Assembly: GCA_009667805.1 (NCBI GenBank)
Contig: CM019064.1
Span: forward strand, 108,660,328-108,724,327
Direction of reading: 5' to 3'
DNA from: Leptobrachium leishanense
Taxonomy: Eukaryota > Chordata > Amphibia > Anura > Megophryidae
Length of the DNA: 64,000 nucleotides
A program made the translations under genes and the position numbers. Below the pieces are notes generated by a model. It did not search any database. It was not told the DNA's origin and saw nothing but the letters and a program-made list of their open reading frames with translations. This document shows positions 23,954-33,511 of this stretch, piece after piece (position 1 is the stretch's first letter; each line of letters begins with the position of its first letter).

Positions 23954-24890
23954 TAGGGATGAGCTGAACACCCCTGTGTTCGGTTTGTATCTGAACAGCC
24001 AAACGGCCGAAATGTTCGAATACGAACTCGAACACAATGTAAACCTATATGGGTCGAATACGCGAAATGTGTTCGCAGTTCTTCTAAATGTACCTGCGGC
24101 TGCCGGTACATTTAGGAGACCTGTGGCTGCGGCCCCCAGCCCCCGTAACTCACCTTTCCTGCAGCTGTCCCGGCCTCCTTTTCCCCGGTCCGTCAGCTCC
24201 TCCGATCTGTCTGGCCGCGGCTCCTCTCTGCCCCACTTCTTCATGCAGAATGATCTGATTGGGCAATGTCCTGCGCCTGACCTGGACTTTGCCCAATCAG
24301 GGCTCTAATTCAATATTGAGCCCTGATTGGGCAAAAGTCCAGGTCAGGTGCAGGACTTTGCCCAATCAGAGCTCAGCATGAAGATGAGCTTTAACCAAGC
24401 TCTGATTGGTTAAAGTCTTGCACCAACTTTAACCAATCAGAGCTTGGTTAAAGCTCTGCCCCATGCCTCATCTTCATGCTGAGCTCTGATTGGGCAAAGT
24501 CCTGCACCTGACCTGGACTTTGCTCAATATTGAATCAGAGCCCTGATTGAGCGAAGTCCAGGTCAGGCGCAGGACTTTGCCCAATCAGATCATTCTGCAT
24601 GAAGACGTGGGGCAGAGAGGAGCAGCGGCCAGATGGATCGGAAGAGCTGACTGACCAGGGAACAGGAGGCCGGGACAGCTGCAGGACAGCTGTGAGATAC
24701 GGGGGCCGGGGGACGCAGCCACAGGTCTCCTAAATGTACCGGCACCCGCCGGTACATTTAGGAGACCTGTGGATGCATTTTTTATTATGGAATGTCCGCG
24801 GTCGAACAAACCGCTCACATCCCATAATGTTCGGCGTTCGCCCAACACTCGAACGGCCGATGTTCGAATCGAGCCGAACGCTCATCCCTA
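23954..24890. mobile_element. Non-autonomous hAT element (TAGGGATGAGC family)
   Basis: 937 bp. Ends TAGGGATGAGCTGAACAC and GAACGCTCATCCCTA match those of the 5.6 kb hAT element at 6819. An exact 8-bp TSD, GCAGTGAA, lies at 23946-23953 and 24891-24898. It encodes no transposase. Two inverted arms with CCTGCGGCTGCCGGTACATT-like sequence (24080-24130 and 24720-24775) enclose a palindromic CCAAT-box cluster. It was presumably moved by the BED-type transposase of its full-length relative. Confidence 0.93.
24249..24590. promoter_or_regulatory. Cluster of CCAAT boxes in palindromes
   Basis: Eight intact copies of CCAATCAG (or its inverse CTGATTGG) lie near 24254, 24292, 24322, 24360, 24402, 24433, 24486 and 24581, with a mutated ninth near 24547. 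They alternate in orientation as arms of stacked hairpins separated by 'CAAAGTCC-GCAC-CTGACC' words. CCAATCAG fits the NF-Y binding consensus. Regulatory activity is inferred, not shown. Confidence 0.5.
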
Positions 24891-25530
24891 GCAGTGAATA
24901 AATTAGGAAAACAGTTTGCTTGAAGGTTTGAAAAGTGAAACGCTGTTTGCAAAGAAACTACTGAGCAAAAATGTCTGAAATTTACATATGAGGTCCAATG
25001 AATGATAATAAAAAGGCCTGTTACAGAAAAAATAAGTTAAAAAAAAATACAAAAAAATGCTTAAAATATCCTAAAAAAATCTATAAATAAAGAGACTCTT
25101 TACTGCAGAATTTTATAATGAACGGTTTATTAGATATTTAATTAAAACGGGAATATTTTTAACATTGAAGCCGATGGGATTCTCCTGAATAAACCTGTCG
25201 AATTAAACCACCGAATGGCAGGGCATTTTGGGAACCTTTCACTGCTGGTTTGTGTTCTCTGAATAGCCGAAGCAGTGCTTTTTCATGGGGATTTCACTGC
25301 CCTCGAACAGACACCGAATGTGCAGGCAATTCGCCAGGATTTGGCATATTGCCTGCTCTCTGGATAGCCAAATGGCCAAGAAAGGTAACCGAACGCTGAT
25401 TTTCAGCGTTCGGTTACCTTTCTCCAGCCATTCGGATCTCTATGAATAACCCTGTATAATCTGTTGTCTATACCAGCCAAAGATGTCAATGGACAAGAAC
25501 AAACAAATTAACTTGCCATGCAGAGTAACA

Positions 25531-25800
25531 ATAAGGATGGGCTGCCGGTTCGAATCGGTACGATGATCGATTCGAACATCGGCTATTCGAAATTTCGCGA
25601 ACTGCGAGCTTTTCGGGACGTTCGCAAAAAGTTCAAAGAAATAAATAAATTTGAAATTTTTTAAAAAAATGCTTAAAAAATGCTTAACAATCTAAAAATA
25701 AAGAGACTCTTTACTGCAGAATATTATAAGCAACATTAGATAGTGAATTAAAACGGGAATATTTTTAACATTGAAGCCTATGGGATTCAACATTTCCCAC
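25531..25800. mobile_element. hAT-end fragment fused to the shared module
   Basis: Starts TAAGGATGGGCTGCCGG, a decayed hAT end, followed by GAATCG/CGAAC words typical of the TAGGGATGAGC family. Then the shared module follows (about 25660-25790). The opposite end is not found; it is the inverse arrangement of 30886-31139. Confidence 0.55.
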
Positions 25801-26320
25801 ACCTTGTTACTAAAACATCAGGTTGACGCGGCCCTCTAATCAGACACTGTAGAGGGCTGACCGCCGGGGCCTCCCAATGACCAATAACCACCTTGAGGAG
25901 CGAGCAGCCACCGGATGACAGAGCTGCGACTGTGTGGGCTGGCCGGCCGAGTGCATGTGGCAGAGAGGCGGCGCAGGGAGGGAGCCACTGCACCTGCGGC
26001 CACGGCAGACCCCCCCCCCACAACCAGGATCCAGGGAGCCCCCACTGACCACCAGGCTAAGGTAAGGCAACACATTTTTTAAAAAAAAAAAAAATCTGAG
26101 GACATTTTTAAATGTAATAAAATAAAACTTTTTATTTTTCTTTCTAATACTCACCTGATTCTTGGAGCCACCAACAAGCGCAGCCTCCCGTCTCCCACGC
26201 TGTTAGAAGCTGCATACACCGGCGCGCTATTAGTGTAGAGGGAGCGATGCAAAATGCGCAGCAGGCTTCCCCGCTACACTAATAGCATATCTTCTCAGAA
26301 GCTGCACACAGCGTGCCGGT
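25801..26320. other. GC-rich unclassified sequence
   Basis: No coding signal is recognised. A small inverted pair GCTATTAGTGTAG / CTACACTAATAGC (26227-26287) and flanking AGAAGCTGCA words suggest a decayed MITE. Confidence 0.4.
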
Positions 26321-26323
26321 TAA

Positions 26324-26759
26324 GGCTAGGGACAGATGAGCGCATTTTCTGCGGCCACCGTCAAAATGTACGTCGATGCGTGCGCACGCATTTTTTCACG
26401 GAATACGCTTAAGTGGTCAGACGATGCGCAATTCTGGACGTATTTCATGACGGTGGGGTAAAAAGAAGTCTAGGGAAATCCGGCTGTTTGAACGTTATGT
26501 TGGCCGCACACTAGCAGCGTCTGACGTCTCCTAATCACGCACACACGCTGCTATGCGGCCGCAGCGCACTCTGTACGTCAGTACCAGCGGTTTAACGTTC
26601 TCGAAAAAATGCGTTCATTTTCCACTTGCGTTGCGCGGCCGGACTTTTGTGCGACCGTACGTCGTATATTGGCCGTCATTGCCTGTCATCTGCTGCTAGT
26701 GCGGCCGTGATTATGTGCGCCAGAACGCGCGTTCGCACTGCCTCAGTCTGACCCTAGCC
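26324..26759. mobile_element. Harbinger-type MITE, copy 3
   Basis: 436 bp. Ends GGCTAGGGACAGATG and AGTCTGACCCTAGCC, flanks TAA (26321-26323) and TTA (26760-26762). It is in the same orientation as copy 2. Its right TTA is immediately followed by the GGCTAGGG end of the next element. Confidence 0.88.
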
Positions 26760-26762
26760 TTA

Positions 26763-27630
26763 GGCTAGGGTCAGACGAGCGTGATTTCTACGCACACAGA
26801 CGTACGTCAGTACAGTATGGAAGACACAGTAGTGGCCACACAGTCCGTTTATTCACTGACGTATATTTTGACGGATGTAGGAGGGAAAATAAATTAAAAA
26901 GCAAAACCATTTTGTCCGTGAAAAATGCTGGACGTATAAATGCAGTCCGTCTGACCACGTTCCATCACTCACACACAAAGCTATGCAGACGTTGCGGACG
27001 CAGCGCACTTTGTGCGGCCGTTCTAGGGGATGTACGTTCTTGCCTGCCTTGCGTCCGTGGGCCGCGGCCGTTGTGCGTCCGCAGTTCAGTGCGGACGTAC
27101 TTCAGGTGTCAGGCTCCAATGGGCTTTCTGTCATGCTATCACGGACGTACTTTTAGGCTAGGGTCAAACGAAAGCATTTTTACACGCGAACGTAAAAAAG
27201 TGCATCCGAACGCATTGACGTATTTTTTCACGGAATAGGCGAAAACGGTCATACGATGCGCATTTTCGTGCGTGATGTTTTACGGATCCAAACCAGGAAA
27301 CTTTTTGCGTCTGGACGTTATGTTGGCCGGACACGAGCAGGGTCTGACGTCTCCAAATCACACACACACACACCGCTAGCAGGCGCAGCGCACTCTGTAC
27401 GTCCGTACTAGTGGTTCAGCGTTATCGAAAAAATTCGTTCATTTTCCACTTGCGTTGCGCAGCCGGACTTTCGTGCGACCGTACTTCGTATATTGGCTGT
27501 CATTGCCCGTCATTTGCTGCTAGTGCGGCCGTGATTAAGTGCGCCAGAACGCACGTTAAAAATGCGCTGGTCTGACCCCAGCCTTAGGCACAATCACGGA
27601 CGTGAACACTACGCTCGTCTGACCCCAGCC
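26763..27630. mobile_element. Harbinger-type MITE, divergent subfamily, with nested copy
   Basis: Starts GGCTAGGGTCAGACGAGCG and ends CGCTCGTCTGACCCCAGCC, but its interior differs from the 430-bp copies. A 428-bp copy is nested at 27156-27583; without it this element is about 440 bp. Left flank TTA is shared with copy 3; right flank is TAA. Confidence 0.85.
27156..27583. mobile_element. Harbinger-type MITE, copy 4 (nested)
   Basis: 428 bp. Ends GGCTAGGGTCAAACG and GGTCTGACCCCAGCC, exact TTA TSD at 27153-27155 and 27584-27586. It is almost the same sequence as the copy at 19551. Confidence 0.92.
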
Positions 27631-27646
27631 TAAAGCTAGCATCAGA

Positions 27647-28640
27647 CTGTAGAGGTGCTGCCCGCAGTGTGAGGATTCATATGCTGCATTAATTATACTG
27701 TAGAGGTGCTGCCCGGCAGTGTAAGGCTAAGGTCAGACGAAAGCATTTTTAACGTGCGTTTAACCGCACGAAATCACGGCCGTGCTAGCAGCAAATGACG
27801 TCCAATGCCGGGGAACATACGACGAATGGCCGCACAAAAGTTCATCCGCGCAACGCAAGTGGCAAACGAATGCATTTTTTCGAGAACGTCAAACCGCTAC
27901 TACTGACGTACAGAGTGCGCTGCGGCCGCATAGCGGCGTGTTTGCGTGATTGGGAGACGTCAGACGCTGCACACGTCCGGCCAACATAACGTCCAGACAC
28001 AAAAAGTGTTTTATTGATGATCCGTACAAAATCACGGACGAAAATGCGCATCGTATGACCGCTATCGCGTATTCCGTGAAAAAATACGTCCATTCGTTCG
28101 AACGCACTTTTACACGGACAACGTGAAAAATGCGTTAGTCTGACCCTAGCCTAAGGATTCATATGCTGCATTAATTATACTGTAGAGGTGCTGCCCGGCA
28201 GTGTGAGGATTCATATGCTGCATTATTATACTGTAGAGGTGCTGCCCGGCAGTGTGAGGATTCATATAATGCACTATTATACTGTAGAGGTGCTGCCCAG
28301 CAGTGTAAGGATCCATATGCTGCACTATTATACTGTAGAGGTGCTGTCCGGCAGTGTGAGGATTCATATGCTGCACTATTATACTGTAGAGGTGCTGCCC
28401 AGCAGTGTAAGGATCCATATGCTGCATTAATTATACTGTAGAGGTGCTGCCCGGCAGTGTAAGGATCCATATGCTGCATTAATTATACTGTAGAGGTGCT
28501 GCCCGGCAGTGTAAGGATTTATATGCTGCATTAATTATACTGTAGAGGTGCTGCCCAGCAGTGTGAGGATTCATATGCTGCATTAATAATACTGTAGAGG
28601 TGCTGCCCGGCAGTGTAAGGATTCATATGCTGCATTAATT
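27647..28640. repeat. 51-52 bp minisatellite, about 11 units
   Basis: Each unit reads like CTGTAGAGGTGCTGCCCGGC, AGTGTGAGGATTCATATGCT, GCATTAATTATA. Two units lie left of a nested MITE (27725-28151) and nine to its right. Because most units are 51 bp (17 codons), both strands carry long open frames with a 17-residue period. This is a by-product of the period, not evidence of a gene. Confidence 0.95.
27725..28151. mobile_element. Harbinger-type MITE, copy 5, inside the minisatellite
   Basis: 427 bp. Ends GGCTAAGGTCAGACG and GTCTGACCCTAGCC, TSD TAA at 27722-27724 and 28152-28154. Deleting the element and one TAA restores GTGTAAGGATTC, the junction present in neighbouring uninterrupted units. 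This proves both the boundaries and the 3-bp duplication. Confidence 0.95.
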
Positions 28641-28663
28641 CTTCTTCTTACAAATTTGATTAC

Positions 28664-28890
28664 TTAACCCGTTTGCGTTTGGATTGTAATATGCGGAGAA
28701 CACCGCAGCAAACGTTAACGCTCACGCAAGTGAGCATTAACGTTTGCGTTAAGATCGGAATTTTTCTCACTCGTTATTGCTCAAACGTTTCCCATGGCTT
28801 CAAATCGCGTTTAAACATGATCAAAAGCAGTAAAAATGAGCTCAGCGCACAGCGGTGAAATGGCTCAGCATTCATCAGTGAAATGGTTAA
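28664..28890. mobile_element. Short piggyBac-type MITE remnant
   Basis: TTAA at 28664-28667 and 28887-28890. The right part, with ATCGCGTTTAAACATGAT and AAAATGAGCTCAGCGCACAG, matches the right arm of the larger piggyBac-type MITEs. An inner hairpin, AACGTTAACGCTCACG with its inverse, lies at 28712-28750. Confidence 0.65.
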
Positions 28891-29130
28891 AAACGTTTTT
28901 GTTTTTTTAATTTGTTTTTCATTGTTTCCTGTCCCACAGGGCAGTACCCGGACCCCCATACAACTTTTATGACCAATATCTTGCATATATGCCCTCTGGA
29001 GGGGACCTTAATTTTCGAACTTTTGAGCCCCATTGACTTGCATTGCGTTCGAATCGTGTTCGCGTTCGAACTTTTTCCGATGTTCGAGTTCGAATGTGAA
29101 CCGAACACGGGGGTGTTTGGCCCATCACTA
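28891..29130. mobile_element. hAT end fragment (inverted)
   Basis: Inverted copy of the first 240 bp of the hAT element at 6819. It shares the GGGCAGTACCCGGACCCCCAT region, the GCCCCATTGACTTGCATTG segment and the terminal CGAACACGGGGGTGTTTGGC, ending CATCACTA at 29130. The other end is absent. Confidence 0.75.
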
Positions 29131-29201
29131 AGTAACAACACAGCAATGTTCCAATTGTGTTGGTCTTGTCGATTTGCAGGTACCACTCATTTGCAGACTT
29201 T

Positions 29202-29380
29202 CAGGGTTATTCAGAGAGGTGAAAACCAGGAGAATGACTGGAGAAGTGAAAATTCTAGGTCAAAATAGGAATTGGAAATTTAGATAAATGGGAGAATTTT
29301 TCTGATTTGGCTATTTTATCCTAGAATTTTCACTTCTCTAGTCATTCTCCTGTTTTCACCTCTCTCTCTGATTAACCTTG
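29202..29380. mobile_element. Hairpin MITE, CAGGGTTATTC family
   Basis: A 179-bp palindrome starting CAGGGTTATTCAGAGAGG and ending CTGATTAACCTTG, with TTT on both sides (29199-29201 and 29381-29383). Confidence 0.85.
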
Positions 29381-29383
29381 TTT

Positions 29384-29919
29384 GAGAAACTGTACCCAAC
29401 CTAAAGGACTTCTAAGAATCAGTCACAATCCTCCAGCCTGCATTCTCTATTGTAATGGTGGAAGAATGAGTAACGTGCTATGTTCCTCTATTCAGGATTC
29501 TGTTATATTTGCTGTGTCAGTGAGAAAGTGCAAAGATAACAACATAAACAAAAAACACTAGAAATTAAATATAGATGAAAAAGCTAACATTAAAGTCTAT
29601 GTAAGATTTAATTAATTGTATTTAATTTTGGTATAGGACACTATCTAAATCATATCTGATTGTCCCAAGAACCCCATACTGCAATTAACGATTTCCTATC
29701 AACATCGATGTAAGAATGGAAATGACCAATAATTCATCAGCATCACATTAACAATTATCTCAACGTTATAATTTAAAAATCCATCAGGAAATATACTAAC
29801 TATACTAAATATATATATTATATATAACTATATATACTAACCGGCTTTTGCATTCCAAAGTACATTTGTCACATCAACCTATTGTCTCCTGTATAACACT
29901 GAACTGCTTTCCACATCTA
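29384..29919. other. AT-rich sequence, no feature seen
   Basis: Contains a TA-rich patch near 29806-29838. No exon or transposon end is recognised. Confidence 0.5.
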
Positions 29920-30089
29920 CAGGTCTATTCAAAGAAAGGTGAACTCAGGAGAATGACTGGCAGAAGTGAAAATTCTAGGTCAAAATAGCCAAACCCCAAA
30001 AATTCTCCCATTTAGCTCACTTTCCAAATCGGCTATTTGGTCTAGATTGTTCTTTTCTCCTGATTTTCACCTTTCTCTGAATAACCTTG
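29920..30089. mobile_element. Hairpin MITE, CAGGGTTATTC family
   Basis: A 170-bp palindrome beginning CAGGTCTATTCAAAG and ending CTCTGAATAACCTTG, with CTA on both sides (29917-29919 and 30090-30092). Confidence 0.85.
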
Positions 30090-30098
30090 CTAATGAAT

Positions 30099-30144
<46 letters not shown>
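30099..30144. repeat. (TATC)n microsatellite
   Basis: About eleven perfect tetranucleotide units. Confidence 0.97.
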
Positions 30145-30806
30145 CATCACTGTTAATTGTGCATCAGGGTTGTAAGCTATTGATCACTGTCAATAATAGT
30201 TAATAATAATAATTGCATAATATTTCTGCTTTTTTCTATAAACGAGTTGGATTGGAGAATCTTGAACGTTCAGCATAATAATATAAGCCCAATAAAAAGT
30301 ATGTTAAGCCTAGCTATATATTGTTTTACTATTTTAGTAGATGAAATGAAAACAAGCACAATATAGAGAATGACTAATTACTAATGTAGATTGATCTGTG
30401 TTGCTTAAGATTCATTTAAAATCGTCTAATGTTTTCTGCTACTAAGTTAAGCAATTAGGCAGCTATTGATCATTGCTGATGACAACATGAATGCAATTAT
30501 GTTAGTTAATTTGTGGGGGTAAGAATCCAGCTACATTTGCGTACAAACTAGCCAATAAAAGGAAAGATTTATGAAAACAAGTATTTCATTTGTTGTGCAT
30601 TAATTTGTTGTTTTTTTAAACAATAAAAATAGCTATTTCTAGGTCATTTGTATGCACAATTATGCAATGTAAACATTTTGTAGTAAAGAAACCAAGAGCA
30701 ATGTCCTGGATCATGAATCCTAGCTACAATATAGTAAAATCTTAAGTATTAATATGATTAAAAATATACAGAAATTATAGAACAAAGCTTGCTGTTTGAG
30801 TATTGT
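30145..30806. other. AT-rich sequence, no feature seen
   Basis: No gene or element is recognised. Confidence 0.5.
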
Positions 30807-31139
30807 TTAACCTTTTCACTACCAATATTGCTACATTAACAAAACAAAACAAAAAACCTGTTTATTTAAAAAAAAAATGTTTTATCCCATAGGCTTCAAT
30901 GTTAAAAAAATTCCCGTTTTAATTCAATATCTAATAAACCATTGCTTATAATATTCTGCAATAATGAGTCTCTTTATTTTTAGATTTGTTTAGGATTTTT
31001 TAAGCATTTTTTTATACTTTTTTCAATTTATTTTTTTTATTCGAACCGAACACGTGGAAATGTTTGTAGTTCGCGAACTTTCGAATGGCCAATGTTCGAA
31101 TCGAACTCTGAACCGATCGAACCGAACAGCTCATCCCTA
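30807..31139. mobile_element. piggyBac-type end joined to a hAT end with shared module
   Basis: TTAACCTTTTCACTACCAAT (from 30807) is a decayed piggyBac-type left end. From about 30886 to 31008 follows the shared module (CCCATAGGCTTCAATGTTAA onward). From 31030 there is a hAT end with ACCGATCGAACCGAACAG and the terminus CTCATCCCTA at 31139. No matching hAT left terminus is visible, so this is a truncated composite. Confidence 0.6.
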
Positions 31140-31613
31140 ATCTCTGAGAGGTTCTACTCTTAAACACCACATGACTGGGCTTAAACACTTATTGAGGACA
31201 GCATCGTTCCTGCAGCTCCCTTTAGTTCAAGGTTAAATAGAACCTGTGATGGCACATCTGTGACATGGAGGGGTGCATGCCTGGAGGGTTGTCAGCCCTC
31301 AACATATATAATGCAGCAACAAGAGAGGCAGCCCTCTTCCTATACTAAGCATAACTGGAGGGTGCACCTGAATACAAAACACCAAGAGGAGAACACTTCG
31401 TTACACAGATCAAACAATGTTAAATATTATACAATTTTAAGATTACAAAAGATTTTTAACCTTCTTATTTAGATAATATAAATGATGGGGAGTTAGTTCA
31501 CAAAATATGATCATCATATCATTTGAGGCTATATGGACAGATCTTGGTGAACCTGAAGTGTTCGGGGTGATTTCCGTGAAAGATGATTTTCACTATTTGC
31601 ACAATTAAATATA
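31140..31613. other. Sequence without recognised feature
   Basis: No coding or transposon signature is recognised. Confidence 0.5.
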
Positions 31614-31794
31614 CAGGGTTATTCAGAGAGCGTGAAAAGCAGGAGAATGACTGGAGAATGAAAAATTTCTAGGTCAAAATAGCCAAACTAGAAAAATTCT
31701 CCCTTTCATCTCACTTTCCAAATCGGCTATTTTGACCTAGAATTTTTCATTCTCCAGTCATTCTCCTGCTTTTCACGCTCTCTGAATAACCCTG
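31614..31794. mobile_element. Hairpin MITE, CAGGGTTATTC family
   Basis: A 181-bp, nearly perfect palindrome from CAGGGTTATTCAGAGAGCG to CGCTCTCTGAATAACCCTG. It is the cleanest copy of the short hairpin form, with arms of about 85 bp. Flanks ATA and ACT do not match. Confidence 0.88.
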
Positions 31795-32826
31795 ACTGTG
31801 TAACAATCCTGATATGTTTATATAACAGGCGTGGCTTAGGTCCCCAAAGCTAACTAGATCACATTAATATGGTTAACAAGCTAAATAAAATTTAATACAA
31901 AATGGACTGTTTATGCTGACATTACTATTTATCCTTTTAGTTATTTTTTTTAGCAAGATGGTTATTGATATATTTAATCTTGAATTAAAGATTAGACAAA
32001 AGCCGGTTTCAAGGGCAAGGCGAATAACACTTGCGGAGAACAAAAATTGGACACTAGTGCCGATGCCTGTTCCCATTTCCCTCATAAACATGTTTTTGTT
32101 CTCCAAGATTAACACTTGGTTTAAGTCAATGCCAATTACAACTAATCAGTTTATGGCTAGAAAATGAATGATTATGTTCTGTGTGAACTTTACATTTTCA
32201 AGCACTCAGATCTTTTGAATTAATATGTTACAGAATGATTCTGAGGCGTTAAAAGGGTGTCATTTAAAAATATTGTTGACTCCATGATTTCGTTCTCGAT
32301 TTTCCCATAGCAGATGTTGTCTCAGAACTATTTCAAAAGCTTTCTTGAGTGATGCATGCTTAACTCCTAAATTTACCGTTTCCTTTCAAGCCTCATTTAG
32401 GCTTCCTTTCTCTTTCTCAGCTGCCAACATTGATCATCCATCACATGTCACTAGAGGATTTTTAGCGTACGTAGAAAATATCAATATAGCTCCAGATAGA
32501 GGGAGACTACACTCTGTGTGGCATGATTTGGTTTGTATATATAGCGGTAATGCAGCTAATCTAATTATGTAGTCACAATAAATTGAAAACATCAAGTGGT
32601 TCTAGAAAGCGTTCTAATAATGAAATGGTTGTGTAACTCAACTCGACACTATGGAATACAGAAGACATGTGAAAGAATTAGAATATTAACATACATGGCA
32701 CATCCATGGTATGGTTAGATTTTATATTACTTTTTAATCTGAACAGTAATATAAAATGGTTTTATATATAAATATGAGTCCATATTGAACGTGTCCTTGG
32801 GCAAATAAATTGAGATTATCAAAACC
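31795..32826. other. AT-rich sequence, no feature seen
   Basis: No exon or repeat is recognised. Confidence 0.5.
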
Positions 32827-33270
32827 GGCCTTTCTGAAAAAGCAATGCTTTTAGTTATTCCGTCCTGCTATATTCCGTCACCACTCCTCTTCCATTTGTT
32901 TATTAGGGCGTGCTCCTCTCCCATTTGTTTATTAGGGCCACCACACGCTGCACGTGAAATAAATAAAAATGCCAATGCTGAGGAAGCCCCCCGGGAGAAG
33001 AAGTAAAGTATATTAATAATGTGGGGGCTGCCTGTATAAGAATAGGGGCATTGCATTCACCCCTTCCGCTCGCACAGGTTTATTATTGCAATCACTCACT
33101 CCATATTAAATATATATGTTATTCTTGAGAAAGGCCACAGGTAGGGGAGAAACGCATTAGACTGTCACACGCCATTACATTCCAGCGACCATACTGAAGT
33201 GAACATTGTTAACATGAGAAATCCTGGGTACAGAAAAAACGTTCTGACTTATCTAAGGCACACTGTATCA
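32827..33270 (+). repeat. Penelope-like fragment (tentative)
   Basis: A degraded segment with a two-unit direct repeat (CCATTTGTTTATTAGGGC at 32893 and 32921) and, downstream, the hammerhead-like string at 33124-33163. Strings of that kind are known from the terminal repeats of Penelope-like retroelements. No reverse transcriptase or GIY-YIG endonuclease is visible. Confidence 0.35.
33124..33163 (+). ncRNA. Decayed hammerhead-like motif
   Basis: Reads CTTGAGAAAGGCC, a short loop, a GGGGA arm, then GAAACGCATTAGAC. It has the order box 1 - stem II - GAAAC of a hammerhead ribozyme, but box 1 (CUUGAGA in place of CUGAUGA) and one arm of stem II have drifted. It is probably inactive. Confidence 0.3.
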
Positions 33271-33511
33271 AGTAGTCACAGTGCACAGGGGGTCTGAACC
33301 CAGAATTCATGCAATATGTCAAAAGCTAAAGACAGATGCTGATGTACAAGGGGTTTTATTAAGAGATAAGGCAAACAAGGATAAAGCAAACAACCGGTGT
33401 AAACTAAATTAAAAGGGAATAACTGTGGAACCAAGAATAGGGCAGCACTGGGGCTGATCACAGACGGTAGGCAGGGCAGGAATGGGTCTGGACAGGAGAT
33501 AGCTGGACAGG

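Larger units (their letters stand above)
23721..25454. mobile_element. CAGGGTTATTC-family element with nested hAT element
   Basis: Begins CAGGGTTATTCAAAGAG at 23721 and ends ATGAATAACCCTG at 25454. It holds a separate hAT element at 23954-24890; without it this copy is about 0.8 kb like its relatives. The shared module is at about 25064-25185. A long hairpin, GAAAGGTAACCGAACGCTGA with its inverse (25380-25425), lies next to the right end. Flanks ATA/TAT do not give a clean direct repeat. Confidence 0.85.

Noticed and set aside
28146..28479. Open frames on both strands with a 17-residue period
   Set aside because: The 51-bp minisatellite period is divisible by three, so open frames persist automatically.
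27647..28640. CRISPR array
   Set aside because: Units are contiguous tandem repeats without unique spacers, in a vertebrate-type genome.
32345..32572. Possible small gene (75 residues)
   Set aside because: No family resemblance, no splice or promoter support visible; length is within chance expectation.
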